Shown here in pieces: positions 43,781 through 55,418 of a DNA stretch of 64,000 bases (its first letter is position 1; every line of letters begins with the position of its first letter). Origin of the DNA: Favolaschia claudopus (taxonomy: Eukaryota; Basidiomycota; Agaricomycetes; Agaricales; Mycenaceae). The translations under genes were made by a program, and so were the position numbers. Where the stretch lies: positions 1,674,001 to 1,738,000 of the forward strand of contig JAWWNJ010000003.1 in the NCBI GenBank assembly GCA_037176885.1, given 5' to 3'. The notes beneath the pieces were generated by a model. It saw nothing but the letters and a program-made list of their open reading frames with translations, ran no database searches and was not told where the DNA came from.

Positions 43781-44227
43781 CAAAGGGAAGAAAACCGGTG
43801 GCCCCACGAAGAAGTGCCAAGTCCACGACCTTTGCTATCATGACACCAAGGACTGCCGCGATCTCAAGAAGAAGGCGGAGGAGGACGGGGCGAAGGCGCT
43901 AAATGCAGGGGGCGATGAGAGCGGACATTATGTTACCGCATTCGGAAACTCTGTATCGAAGGACCTTGCAAAACGCATCGGAGCTTATGCTGCGAGTGAA
44001 ACAACACCTGCCCTCGTCTACACAACAGTCCTTGACACCGGCGCGTCAACACACATGGTACCGGTCCTGGAGTGGTTCATAGCTAAGACCTTTCAGCAGC
44101 TTGACCCCCCGAGAAAAGTACGCTTTGGGGATGAGTCGTTCGCTGACGCCACTGGGATTGGGGAAATTCAGCTCCTCAGCACTGTCAAAGGCAAACAGAC
44201 ACTCCTCACACTCTCGAACGTCCTATA

Positions 44228-44604
44228 CAGTTGTGGCAAAATCAATTTACTTACCAAATAAGGAAATTTGCATCAAAACCGCTCTACCGCACAGCAAAAC
44301 CACCACAGGCACGCTGAAATGGCACAAGGGCCTGTACTCCTGGAGTTGAGCCGGTCTACGCACAAAAAACAACCGGATTCGTCGTGTTTCTCACTGCTTT
44401 TGGCTGCACTTTATGAGACAAAGTTGCTGCTTATCCCGGCGAAACCAATACAAAGACGCCAGTTTGTCTACATCAGGAACACAGGCCAGCAGTTCTTAGT
44501 ATTCTTAGTATTCTTACCAACTTACCGCTCGAAAAAAACGAGCAAAAGGAGCGAATTGACGAGAATTTCCTTATTTAGTAAGTAAATTGATTTTGCCGCA
44601 ACTG
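44228..44604. mobile_element. TA-flanked MITE, CAGTTGTGGCAAAATC termini, 377 bp
   Basis: The ends are inverted repeats of about 45 bp starting CAGTTGTGGCAAAATCAA, flanked by TA (44226-44227 and 44605-44606). Copy 1 of the retrotransposon shows the empty site (CGTCCTATACATTCCC on its coding strand), confirming the limits. No coding capacity. Confidence 0.85.
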
Positions 44605-46088
44605 TACCTCCCCTCATTCCAGATCTCCCTCATCTCCGTACAGAAGCTAGCCCAACAGGGTAACCTGACTTCGATCTTTGGGAGGACGGGTGGTCACGTT
44701 CTCGACTGCAATGGCGATGTCGTTCTCGAGGTCAACCATGACCAAGGGCTATACCATTTGACTGCAGAGCCGGTGGTCCAGGAGGAATGTGCACTTGCCG
44801 CCGTTGACATTAACGTCCTCCACCGCCGCATGGCGCATGTGGGAATAGACAGCCTTGAGCGTATGGTCAGGAAGGGACACCTGAAGGGCGTGGAGCGCAC
44901 CACTGGTACCCCTAAATTCTGCCACGCCTGCGCTCAGGGAAAGATGCGCAAGCAGCCGTTCCCAACTGAGGGACGTCAGCGGGCAACACACCCACTACAA
45001 ATCATACATAGTGATGTCGGTGGACCAGTCAGCCCACAGTCTCGAGACGGGTATCGTTACTGGATCACATTCCTCGACGATCACAGTGGCTTTGATTGGG
45101 TACTCTATCTCAAAAAGAAGAGTGACGTGCATGCCGCCTTCAAACAATGGAAGGCAGACGTGCAAGCTTGCTTTGAGGAGGAGATTGAGGAGATCATATT
45201 CTCTGAAAATTTCATTGACTTTTGGCGCACTGACAACGGGGGGGAGTTCACCTCTAACGAACTGGAGGCAGAATTGAAAGCCAGCGGAATCATCCATCAC
45301 ACAACTGCCGCAGACACACCCGAGCAGAATGGTGTAGCTGAACGAGCAAATCAGACGCTCGTTTCCACCGCCCTCACCATGCTCATCGATTCAGGCCTTC
45401 CACAAAACTTCTGGAAGGAAGCCATGAGCTGTGCCTCCTACGTTCTCGGACGCCGTCCATACTCCTCCAACAACGGCGTACCACCATACGAGACCCTGTT
45501 CAAGCGAAAGGTGGATCCCATTCAGTTCCGACCGTTTGGCTGCACGGGATACGCTTTGATACCAAAGGACAAGCGCGTTGGGAAGTTTTCCAACCGTGGC
45601 CGCCGGTGCATCATGCTTGGCTATGGTAATGGTGATGTGGGGGATGGGAAGAAGGCATATCGCCTCCTGGATGTAGAGACCAAGGCTATCTTCCGCAGCC
45701 GACATGCCCGCTTCGATGAGACAGGGGAAACAGACACCTCTATCCTTCAGGACCCTGCACCCCAAACTCAGTGGGAGTTCTTGTTCCGTCCCGAACAGGA
45801 GAGGGAGCCTTCAGACAGTGGGAGCGTGATTGACGATGTCGAGCCAGCGGGAGCACCGGAGACTTTTTCCATTCGGCAAGGGGGGGAGACAGACACAGAG
45901 ACTATCAGCACAGTAAAACGCGAAACACCCTCTCGCATTCCTGTCCCAGTAAACTCTACTTCCATCTCTGATCGCATTGCCCGCAGGAAAAATCCCATTG
46001 CGTCACCACGTCCACTACCCACCGTTGTCGCGCCACCGGTACCAGTCCCAGCTCTGCCAAAGCCTGACGAGCCCATGCTCCGACGAGG

Positions 46089-47317
46089 CCTGGAGGCGCA
46101 TCAACGCTGAGCAATTTCACGAGTTTTTGAAAAATACCATAGTCAAGTGGCCACTGCATATTTTACCAGAGGTTGACTGATGCTTCATCAGGGTACAACC
46201 AGATATTGGGAGGGTATTTCGGTAGCGGAGATGTTCGAAGTGATGAGAGCCTACTAGGCGAAGATGGTGCGGCACAGTTTCGAAAGGCTTGTGAATGTCC
46301 GATGTCCACATCAACTTAACAGTATGTACTTAGTAACAAGCAAGGTCTAGCTTTTCCCATCTCCGAGGCAGTTGGCTTCTTCCAAGATGGAGGTGCACTG
46401 GACGCAGCAAACATGGGCCAGTATAGGTTACACCCCCACTCGGAGGAGCGACAGCGATCAAGGATCTGAGCGTTCGCCGTGATGACGGCTTCCCGTTTGG
46501 GCAATCTCCGCTCAATAAGGAAGTACCTCCGCACTTTCAGAGCTGCGTCTTGTGTAGCTCTCTCTCTATATGGACTTTTCTACACATGAAACTCAATATG
46601 GAATTACAGTAACATCACTTGTTCAAACGACCTCATACCCTCGCAATCAATGCCAAGTTCAGTGGATGGAGTACATCTTTTGCACAACTGCAAATCCTTC
46701 AACTGCGGCGAAGATGTGTCAGACTTAATAATTTATTCCCCTCAGATATGGTAAAAACGAAGAACGCCAGGAGACGCGAGTTAGTTGCAAATTGAGTGGT
46801 GGCGAGCGCGTCTCGGACGTACTTTCTTTTCAAGTGGATTCGTCCAAAACGGGCAGCCGCCATCATGCCGGCCTATTCGTCATTGATGGATGTCGCTCCT
46901 CAGAGTGACCCCCGGACAAATCCAAGACTTTATATACGTTTGAACGACTATCTTCAAAAGAGTATATAAAGTCTTGTTACGAGACTAGGGCCAGCACAGT
47001 GACAGCCGAGCTTTCAATCTTCACACGAATTGCGTCTGATTGATTTCCCAAAATTCAGAGCCTAGTTTGATCGATCCCGTGCAAGGTCACAAGTCACTCT
47101 TTTGTCGCTGGTGGATCTCAAAAGTGTCACGGACTAGGAGTGAATTGTGTGATGGTATTCCGCCAAATTGCAATGTATAAAATGTCTGTATCGCGTCCAA
47201 AACTTGGTTGCTCATTCTCAAGACCCTTTAGAAGGAATCTATCTACTTTATAGTACGGAAATTGATTCTGGGCAAAAGTTATTGTGGGTCTAATTTTTAG
47301 GAACGTCAAAACACTGT
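46089..47317. other. no recognisable gene
   Basis: No domain-bearing frame. A hairpin AAGACTTTATATAC / GTATATAAAGTCTT lies at about 46930-46975. Confidence 0.35.
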
Positions 47318-47438
47318 ATCTGTAATGCTGAAGGACTTGTGCCGTGCAGACGTCCTATCCGTTTGGTGGACGAAGACGAGCAAAATTTGAGCTACCCGAT
47401 CACAATGCGTACGAAAATGGCGCAAAACAATCCTATAC
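47318..47438. repeat. fragment of the 8-bp-TSD element family
   Basis: It matches 27125-27245 inside the element nested in the copia LTR, sharing for example GAGCTACCCGATCACAATG and CGTACGAAAATGGCGCAAAA, but lacks both ends. Confidence 0.72.
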
Positions 47439-47553
47439 TTTACAAGACTGGAACAGAAAATATTGAATAACCCCTTAACATGCAACACTACCGAGCGGTC
47501 CCTAGCACACGGTCCGCATTATTTTACAACATTTATCAAACTGTAGACAAAGC

Positions 47554-48017
47554 CTACATCTCGAAACAAGGAAACTGTGCATCATGATCGCTTAGCTCTC
47601 GCCTGCCGGACTTGCTCCGGGCAACAGCCTCCGCCCATGCACGATAGCCTTGTTCTTTCTCATCCATCCAACCAGGATCAGTAGGGTCGGCTGGTAGTGA
47701 CCAGCCAAACACTGTGGCCTCGAGGGCGCCAATTCTTCCGCTTAGTTCTCTAATGACCTCCAGCAGACCATCGACTTGAAAGTCAATCTCCCTTTTTTTT
47801 TATACCGAATTCAAACCTCACCGGTTTGCTGCCGAGACCTTGACCGGGAGGCCCTTATCATTGCGGTACTTGGTCGTTCACAGGGGTGGCGATGTTTCCT
47901 TGAGAGCTAGTCTCAACTGACGCAGTTACGATGATGAAGATCCACCCACCTGCATTGTTCACAAGTGGCTCCTAAATCACACCTTGTTTTGCGATCTTTG
48001 CATCGTAAGCAGGCCTT
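47554..48017 (-). CDS. Zn2Cys6-type DNA-binding protein, partial model
   Basis: On the minus strand, after an AG at about 48015, an exon reads ACLRCKDRKTRCDLGATC with EQC and ends at 47950. A 51-nt intron (47899-47949) follows, and the next exon resumes in frame as RKHRHPCERPSTAMIRAS. Together they make C-x2-C-x6-C-x5-C-x2-C-x6-C, the full fungal Zn2Cys6 cluster; the last Cys appears only after splicing. A further coding stretch, 47790-47554, reads EIDFQVDGLLEVIRELSGRI with GALEATVFG (a heptad-like helix) and ends at a TAG. The join between 47822 and 47790 is out of phase as I read it, across an A8 run, so it needs correction or marks damage. The 5' exons are not resolved. Probable nuclear regulator. 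Confidence 0.5.
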
Positions 48018-48355
48018 CCAGGTCGTTGGTCGTTTTCATGGCAACCAGCTTAATGACATACCCTGTTTGGCGATAACGACCCCGTTAGTTTTGGCATTTA
48101 TCCCAGAGAGATAGATTATAATGAGACATTGGGACGTGAACATCATTTAATGTGTACCGGGCCCGACGCCGTTAATGCATATGATACATCCCGCTCATCT
48201 GCCCTCATTGACTCTTGGTTGACGAATCGACATTAGGGGCATTCAAAGTAAAATCGCGCTTTCGCGCTTACAAGGCTTTCGACGCTTTCGTGCTTACGCG
48301 GCAGAAGCGGTCGAGCTAGCCAATTGCCAACAGTTCTGACTTACGACTATCGCGA

Positions 48356-48526
48356 ATGAATAACGCCCATATCGATATTCAACCCCACTCCTCTCTCCGT
48401 GATATACTACAGGCAATTCTCAAGGATGCTCGGCAAAGCCCGGAGAAGACTGTCCCTCCAAAGTTTCGCAATAAAAAGCTCTTAACAATCTACCTTGAAA
48501 CTCACATCGAGTTCAACAAGGTATAG
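48356..48526 (+). CDS. small open frame of unknown function
   Basis: From the ATG at 48356 it reads MNNAHIDIQPHSSLRDIL and LTIYLETHIEFNK, then reaches GTATAG at 48521, where either the TAG ends the frame (56 codons) or a splice donor lies. It is protein-like and charged. Not recognised; it could be an exon of a larger gene. Confidence 0.28.
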   Translation: MNNAHIDIQPHSSLRDILQAILKDARQSPEKTVPPKFRNKKLLTIYLETHIEFNKV

Positions 48527-48529
48527 AAC

Positions 48530-51500
48530 TTTCGTCTTCCGACTACAAACTGCTGAAAGTACTGGCCAAGTTTTTTGACAGGACTGGAGTTGAGCCGCCA
48601 GCAAATGCGCTATTGATATAAAATCTTTTTTCGACGAAAAATAGCGTACTTGTTGGTCGAAGGTCGTGTTCGCGTCAAGTCCATGCTGTGGTCAAGATTT
48701 GTCCATGTTTTCGAAGTCTGTACTTCGTGTTTGTGCTCAATTTTGTGGTTTGTGGCGTTGTTCCGTGCTTTGTACATGGCTAATGCATGCTTTTACAGAA
48801 ATTCGCGCTGATTGCCTCCAATAGTTCACCAACAGTGCAATCAAGCGGATCATATCTGTGGTCGATAATTGCCGATGGAGCCGACCTACGGCAAAACGGC
48901 GATCATTTCCAAAGCCACGCTGTTTTCCTTTTTCTCCCAGCGCTTGCTCACGATCACTGCAATTCACTGCTACGGGTATTATATCTGCTGCTTACCAGTC
49001 CCGTTAATTAATCAATTGTCAGGCAAATCCGATTCCGATCATAGAGGCAGACAATCGAGTAGTGAACAGCATCAACTCAAAAAATGCGATAGAATGGACT
49101 GTTTCAACCCGCGGTGGAAATGAGAGTCCACTTCATCGAGCTCTGAATCCAGTCCAGAGTCCACTTCATGGGCTTTTCAATTGTCAATGTTGACAATATG
49201 GCCGGAATTAGGCGAGAGGTCAATATCCGTTGTGCTCAAGCTGCGATTGCCGACCCTAACCTCTTGCTTCAGACGAACAAATCTCATAGATTGCATCTCA
49301 GACAACGGCAAAATGTATTCATTTCTATTCCATATACCGGCCGAAATTGTCTAACTTCGAGCCTCAGGCTCTCTCCAGCCACAAGTCTTCCCCGGCCGCC
49401 ATAGGTGTGTTGACGGCTTCTAGCCCAGGGAACAGACTCCGACTAAGATTCCTTCAATTAGCATGTGGTCGAGCAATTCAACACTTCAGTTTATTTTTGG
49501 CTCACGCTTCTCATTCCTTATAACTTTATTCTATCTGCTCCAGCCCGGTTCAACTTCGCGTGCCGGGATGAGACATGAAATTTATTGCAGAAGGTGGACC
49601 GTTCTTAACTCAATGTCCTTGTCGCGTCCTATATTCAATGCTCGGAAGCATTTGAACCAGCCATTAGATCTCAATATTTGGGTAAGTGAGTTTGAAGGAA
49701 TCTAGTCCGATTCTGACCCAAAAAGGCAGAGTTGCTGAGATGAAAGCAGCAGCAATTTTCATTTAGTCTTCTCTGAAATCCCTGCCTCTTTCTACTCGGG
49801 TGCTCTCGAAGGTAGAAAGGCTTTAGTACATGCACAAAGGGAACAAATCTCTCGTGATGTGAAGTCGTCAAAGAGGGGTAAGTTCGACTCCAGCTCTGCG
49901 GTACAGGATGCAATTCTCACAAACTGAAGGAGGGTACCACCTGTTTTCTTTCCGAATAAATATCTTGAGCTCTTCCAAATAAAACTTGAAACACTATCTT
50001 TAGGATCTCACCTTAATGGCCTGTCTGCAAAATACCATCCTTCAGCTCGGAATGGAGTCTATGATCATCAACCAGGAGAATTGAGTTCACATGGAAAGTA
50101 ATCAGTCGATTCTTCAGAATCTGCTAGGCTTAACTAGAAATATTTTTTGAGGTATTTTGAACCATATTGACGAGATTCCGGCTTTAACTTGACTTGCCAC
50201 GAGAGACCACAGTAAGGGACGAATAATCGAAAGTTGAGTTGGGGCCGAATGATGCGATCACATGAGATTCCCACGGTTCAACTCTTCTGCGGCCATGTAG
50301 TTGGTCAGGACAAATCAATGATAAGTTGAGATTGGGGAGGGAGAGCTATATCAATGATATTAAGCGCATAAAAATGACAGGTTGGTATATAGAATTAGCT
50401 TGATTCCAACGTGAACAGTGTACCTATGTCACGGTCACCCGAATCTCGAAAATTACATGGATCGCAGTAGCAACCTTCCCGTCATTGGAGACTCATTCCC
50501 ATATGTCAAGCACTGCTACGTGCAGATGCTGAATTTGCGGACTCGGACCATCTACAATTGACTGGGCTTCAAACTGGACTCTCAAGTGAAATTACTTACA
50601 ACTCGATGCTGGCACTCAAAACAGCACATATTTCTTTCCAGATAGTATATTCTGCAACTCAGCTTTGCTACTTGCTTAAGTTAATGGTCCGAAGAGCTAA
50701 TTCGATCGATTCTGATTTGATTTAGCACTTTAATTCGCAATCTCGAGCCCGCAGTCGACTCAACTAGCTTTTTTTCGATGGATTGAGCATGGACAGCAAT
50801 TATTAACGATTTTGTTGAGAGTGTAATCTGCTCCCGTCGTCAGAAAACACTCTTGGAACAGTCTTGATCACCCTCATTGACTCGGTTATTCACCGAGATA
50901 CTGATTGTGAGCCTTTTGTGAAATTTTTGGGGAGTTTCTGTCAGTCAGTCAGTCACACCTATCAAGCAAGGGAACGTGATCCATCATCTTTATACCTACT
51001 GCTGGGCAGAAAGGGTGTACGGGATGAATCGCGGCATCATGAGCGTGAAAACGTTTGTGGTTTAGTTTGCATCGTCTGCCGAAGCTCGGCGGCGTCGGCA
51101 ATTGATGCAATGGTTTTTTGATTTCGATGATGCGTCGCTTGTTCTGCCGATGCGGCAGTTGAACTTCGACACAAACCACTCTATTCAACCGGTGAGTTCA
51201 ACAACCACAGCAAACGTGTTTCGACAGTTCTAGATTCAAATTGCTGCAGATCTTGGAGCCATGGACTAAAATCTTTGGTAAGTTTTACGACCACAAAGTA
51301 CGAACCAAATTGTACGTTAATTTTGCGTGATAAATACCGTCATATATTGAAGACAGGCAAGAGGACTTGGAAGAATAGTGTTTCGGAGGGCTCAGTTTTA
51401 AAGCGGAGCCGACTGTGTTCGTATTCACTGTGTTATTTGTGTTCAAATTATAGCTTTGACGGATACATCCTTACAGATTCTGGTGATTCACGCATGTTGA

Positions 51501-51570
51501 AGTCGCAATTTGTCCTCGGTTCATCCACGTCCATTGTTCCGCCAGCTCCCTCCACTTAAGTAACACTTTT
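48530..51570. other. gene-poor region
   Basis: Several short frames (for example 49168-49404, 50864-51121, 51275-51559) have no recognised domain. Some may be eroded exons of the kinase-like gene, whose recognisable 3' part begins just after. CAGTCAGTCAGTCA repeats occur at about 50940-50955. Confidence 0.35.
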
Positions 51571-51963
51571 CTTCGCAAAACTGGCATCGAATATCGCAAC
51601 AGGAGAGCAGTCTTTCGCTTGGGATATTGACGGTTCCGCATCGCATTCCGGGAAGCTTGCGGATATTCCGGTGGATAAAGGGAAATTGAAATTTGTGTTC
51701 AAGGTGGTGTGTTCCTCTTTTCACCGCATTATAATATTGACCTATACCTATGTCTCAAGCTTATACTAGACGGTACTCCCTATGTTGCAAAACGTTGCTT
51801 TGCTCTTGGGGATGGATCGCCTGTCTCGATCCTCGGCAATCGCGAGCAGCTCGTCAAGGAGGCTACAACTCTTGGCCGCACCTTGAAAATTTCAAGAGGG
51901 AATGTGAAGAGGAAGGAGTAGAGATATCGGGTCAGCTCACCTATTGTTATGTCGAAAAAATGT
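51571..51963 (+). pseudogene. kinase N-lobe-like part of the alpha-kinase-like gene
   Basis: One exon reads FAKLASNIATGEQSFAWDID and GKLKFVFK, ending at a GT near 51703. After an AG near 51768 the next reads LDGTPYVAKRCFALGDG with LGNREQLVKEATTLGR. The frame then slips: the expected continuation FKRECEEEGVEISGQLTYC is in another frame, ending at 51963. The DG.PYVAKR core with a conserved Lys fits the alpha-kinase N-lobe as found in agaricomycetes. The C-lobe with its GxGN-type motifs is absent. A broken gene. Confidence 0.45.
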
Positions 51964-51965
51964 AG

Positions 51966-52573
51966 TTTTGCTTGTGGTGGCTTGGGCTGGGTCCCAAGCC
52001 ACTACAAGATCGTAAGCGGAGAGTGGCTTATGACGCATAGTTTCGGGATTATGGAGTCTTCTACTCCACCCTGAGGCTCATAAGCCACTCCAACGGATTA
52101 CCCTATCTCAAGCAGCTGCAAGGTCGCAATCCACCACACCCACCTATATACCAGTACCTTTAGGCGCATAGTTGCCCTCCATTCGCAACAAGAACAAGGA
52201 TATTGAATGAGCAATTGTTATATCTCATCTGTAGATCAAAAACAAGGATATCAATTACTGGACCGCGTCCCTCCTTCCGGCGTACGTCGAAGTCAGGCGC
52301 TCGATGACAACAGCTCTCTGCGCAACGACTGATCAACAGAAAGCTTCGAAACGATGCTCAAACAACTCACCTCAGACTGTAGCGGCGCTGCAGTAGAACA
52401 TCTAAGACAAGTTAGCAAAGACGACACCTGACGACACTATATGCCGAAGTCAGTGTCACTCACCAGCGGAGATACAAGGTGAACTCGATGCAACTCGCCT
52501 GTGCTATGGCGTAGTATAATAATAATAAAGTTCCATTTTTATAGTAACTGGACGCCGTTTACGGCGTATGATG
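51966..52573. other. small fold-back region, no gene
   Basis: Contains GTGGCTTGGG...CCCAAGCCAC (about 51981-52002) and GAGTGGCTTATGA ... CTCATAAGCCACTC (about 52022-52093), two stacked inverted repeats. No coding evidence. Confidence 0.45.
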
Positions 52574-53712
52574 CTACTCTAAACATGAGATTCTACTATT
52601 GATTGCATTTATATGGGTGGGAGTGGTTTTCATGGGTTCAGTAGGAGTAATCCCGGGGGTGAGGGAGAGCAGGAAATTTGTGAATACGTGAGGGGTGTGG
52701 GAGCAAGAGGAAGGGGCAGGGATTGGCATTGGGGGAATTAATCCGTGGGAAAAACGGCCCCGATGCATGGTGCTCGGCCGCGATGCGTCGAAGAATCGAC
52801 TGACGGACGGGACATGCAGGATCGGTGGATCGGTGCTGCCCGCCGCATCCCCGGAGGGCGCATTTGAGCACGATATGGGTGCATCCAGAGGAATTGGCAC
52901 GACAGGGAGTCTTGTGGGTGCAGCGGCAGTTCGAAGTGGGGTGGTCAGAAGCGCAGGTGCCGCAAACAGAAGGTCGTTTGCACTGCGCGGCTATATGTCC
53001 AAAACGGTAACAGTTAAAGCACTGCATGGGCTGCGGGCAATACTTCTCGGTGCGATGGAGGTGACCGTGAAGAGCGAGCTTATTCGTAATGAAGTAATTC
53101 GCCACATCCCGATCATTGAAGTGCAGAACCAATGACGAGAATTTCTTGGTCTTTCGAACCTGCTCGCTGGAACGGCGTCCGATCCAGTGAACTCGGACGA
53201 GACTCTCGTGGTCGACTTCATTCGTATCTGCTAGCTCCAGAATGTCGTTCTCCCACGAGTCATTGCTCGCATCCAAAGTGCCATTACCAACATTGAAGCC
53301 AGTGGGGACACGATGCTAGTACAAGGTACTACGCCATCTTCTCTACGGCCACCTTTTCAGCTGAGCTCGACACCGCACACTCGATCGGCCATAGTCCCCA
53401 GGTTGCATCGATTCATGGACGTGATGGCCGAGACTGGAAAGTTTTCCCTGGAAACTGAGTAGTGAGAGGGAAACATTAGCTGAGATAGAGCGGACAGCGG
53501 CGGGGCCGATGGGGAGGGGAGTCCTGTGGGCGAAGATGGCTTGGGTTGGACAGAAGGACCATCGTGGTGGGAGGAGAGAACGGTGGAGGTTGTGTTTGGC
53601 GCTCCGCAGCACCTTTGTGGGGTGTTGACGTCATCTTGCCGTCAAGCTTGATCAATTGAGGGCAGGTCCGGGTTGTGCTTTGAAATCGTCGCGCCGGCTC
53701 AGACGCATGCAC
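52574..53712 (-). pseudogene. LINE ORF1-like (zinc-knuckle) relic
   Basis: The minus-strand frame 53276-52638 carries a nucleocapsid-like module: CFNCYRFGHIAAQC (CCHC knuckle), CGTCASDHPTSNC (second knuckle) and a third Cys/His cluster. The preceding frames (53712-53343) read TSTPHKGAAERQTQPPP, a Pro/Ser-rich start typical of fungal LINE ORF1 proteins. The end of the protein continues in another frame (THINAINSRIS, to 52574), so at least two frame breaks exist. No ORF2 adjoins it. It could be related to the LINE at 31.2-32.6 kb, but the two pieces do not overlap. Confidence 0.65.
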
Positions 53713-53971
53713 GATGCATAGGTCTGGCTGAAATTAAAGGAAGGTATGTATTATATTGGTTTGGGGGTAATACTGGGGCATAATTATTGTACATTTTGCG
53801 AACCACTTTCATCGAAAAAACACACAGCTTGAGAAATGTACAGAAATGGCACAGGTTATGCCGGCGTACGAAAACACACAGGTTCTCACACCGAAAAAAA
53901 AAAATGCACAGCTTAAGATATTGTAGACGGAAAAACGCACAACTCTGATTCTTCTTCTTTTGCACATCACT
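53713..53971. other. no recognisable gene
   Basis: AT-leaning, with CACACAG / GCACAGCTT motifs repeated at irregular spacing. Confidence 0.3.
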
Positions 53972-55100
53972 TGTCGCAAAAATTGAAATGGGGTTATATC
54001 AGGTTATAACCGGTTATAAGCCTATAATCTGGGCGGTGGGGTATAAAGCTAAGATAGCATTATAAGGACTTACAGCCTTATAGCATTATAGTCAGTTATA
54101 ACGGTGAGTGCGAGAGCATCGAAAAAATTCTTTCCCTCAACCCCGTAAGGCTCCAACCGTTTCCTTGTGTAAACGTTCTACACGGTTATATCCGTTTCTT
54201 TTTTCGTTTGTTTTGTCCAGGTCGATAAACGGTAAACAAAAATAAAACAAACGATTAAACGGTTACTTACCTTCATCAGCCAGATCAGTATGCGGAAACA
54301 TCCGGTGAGCTGCCGTTCTATGCAAGATGTAACCGGTGTTGATCCTTGGTTGATCCTGAGTTTCAGAATCATCAAGTCGGTGCCTGGAGGCGGCAGAATG
54401 TTCGGCCTTGATGCGCGCTGGCCAAAGTGGAAACATGGTCCAGCGATGAGCGTACACATTTTGTAAGTCATCCCAAAGTCATCCACACATCATCCAACTC
54501 ATTTGAACCCTTCGAGAAGTGGGCAAGAAGTGGGATTCGGGTAACTTGAGCCATGCCGCTCCGTGCCGCCCCAACATCCGTTTTAAACGATTAAAAAGGT
54601 TTTTCTAAACGTTTATTACCGTTTCCGTTTGTTTTGCCCTCGGGCGCAAACGAAAACTAAAAGGTTGGAGCCTTACAACCCCGCCGCATCCCGACACTCA
54701 CGCTTGACTCACGCGCTACCGCGGGGGGCGTGAACCGGTGTGAGGCGGCTGCAAGCGGCGGGATTGTGAAATCATACACCATTTACCGCTCCACCAAGGA
54801 GCCATTGGAGAAGACGTTAGTCTGCGCCATATATGCCGTTACTATACATGATGTCATTTTATTTGCCTTGAGGCTCCACGCACGGCTCAAAATCAAATCT
54901 TTTGTTCGTAATCTGTACGATGAGGCTGCATAGGGAGGTAGGTAGTCTGGATTGCAGAATGGATCCAGAGCCATTAGGATGCGCCTGAGGTATAAGCTGT
55001 TACCAGCTAGGTTATAACCTCACTATAACCTTGCTATAACCGGTTATATCGGCTGTAAGTGGTTATAATCTCTTATCTCTAACTTTCGATTTTTGCGACA
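53972..55100. mobile_element. outer fold-back element with GGTTATAACC-type subterminal repeats
   Basis: The ends read TGTCGCAAAAATTGAAA (left) and TGTCGCAAAAATCGAAAG (right, minus strand). Both subterminal regions are filled with TTATAACC / GGTTATA motifs. The middle is occupied by the 532-bp element at 54145-54676. Without it the outer element would be about 590 bp. The target duplication is unclear. Confidence 0.6.
54145..54676. mobile_element. nested element, GTAAGGCTCCAACC termini, 532 bp
   Basis: The ends GTAAGGCTCCAACC are inverted, flanked by AACCCC on both sides (54139-54144 and 54677-54682). AAACGNTT / AACCGTTT motifs recur near both ends. The direct repeat AACCCC is consistent with a target duplication of 6 bp or slightly longer. 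No coding sequence. Confidence 0.66.
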
Positions 55101-55105
55101 CTAGG

Positions 55106-55418
55106 GGAGCTCAATTCTTAGCTCGTCAGCTCGTCTCGTCCAGAAAATAATTAATTGGTGATGAGCCATCAAAATTTGATCCTTTGACCACACATCCTCA
55201 GACACGCCGCATTTAATTGTCTATTCCTCCATGTATGCACATTGTTCCCCATGTAAACGAGAAATAAATGGCTTCAAGACACAGTCAGAGTCGAAAATTG
55301 GTCGAAGACGTCGGTGTGGAGCTGCAGCGTGCTCGACGGCGAGATCAAATTTTGATGGCTCGTCACCAATTAATTATTTTCTGGACGAGACGAGCTGACG
55401 AGCTAAGAATTGAGCTCC
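55106..55418. repeat. near-perfect 76-bp inverted repeat element, 313 bp
   Basis: The arms 55106-55181 and 55343-55418 start GGAGCTCAATTCTTAGC and differ at only one position that I can see. It begins 5 bp after the end of the outer element at 55100. No coding sequence and no clear target duplication. The near identity of the arms suggests recent origin. Confidence 0.75.

Larger units (their letters stand above)
42928..46088 (+). mobile_element. Ty1/copia retrotransposon, copy 2, truncated
   Basis: It is the same family as copy 1 but on the plus strand. It begins at about the 5' LTR/leader boundary (TGAGAG near 42928) and has no LTR. The gag ATG is at 43061 (MATTSEPTTPVLVVAENYPI). Protease (DTGAS), integrase zinc finger, and core motifs (FWRTDNGGEF, NGVAERANQT) follow. 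Homology stops abruptly at 46088 in the spacer before RT. Internal damage: a 4-bp insertion at 43775-43780 that shifts gag out of frame, and a 377-bp MITE at 44228-44604 within the protease-integrase region. It preserves the gag start that copy 1 has lost. Confidence 0.9.
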
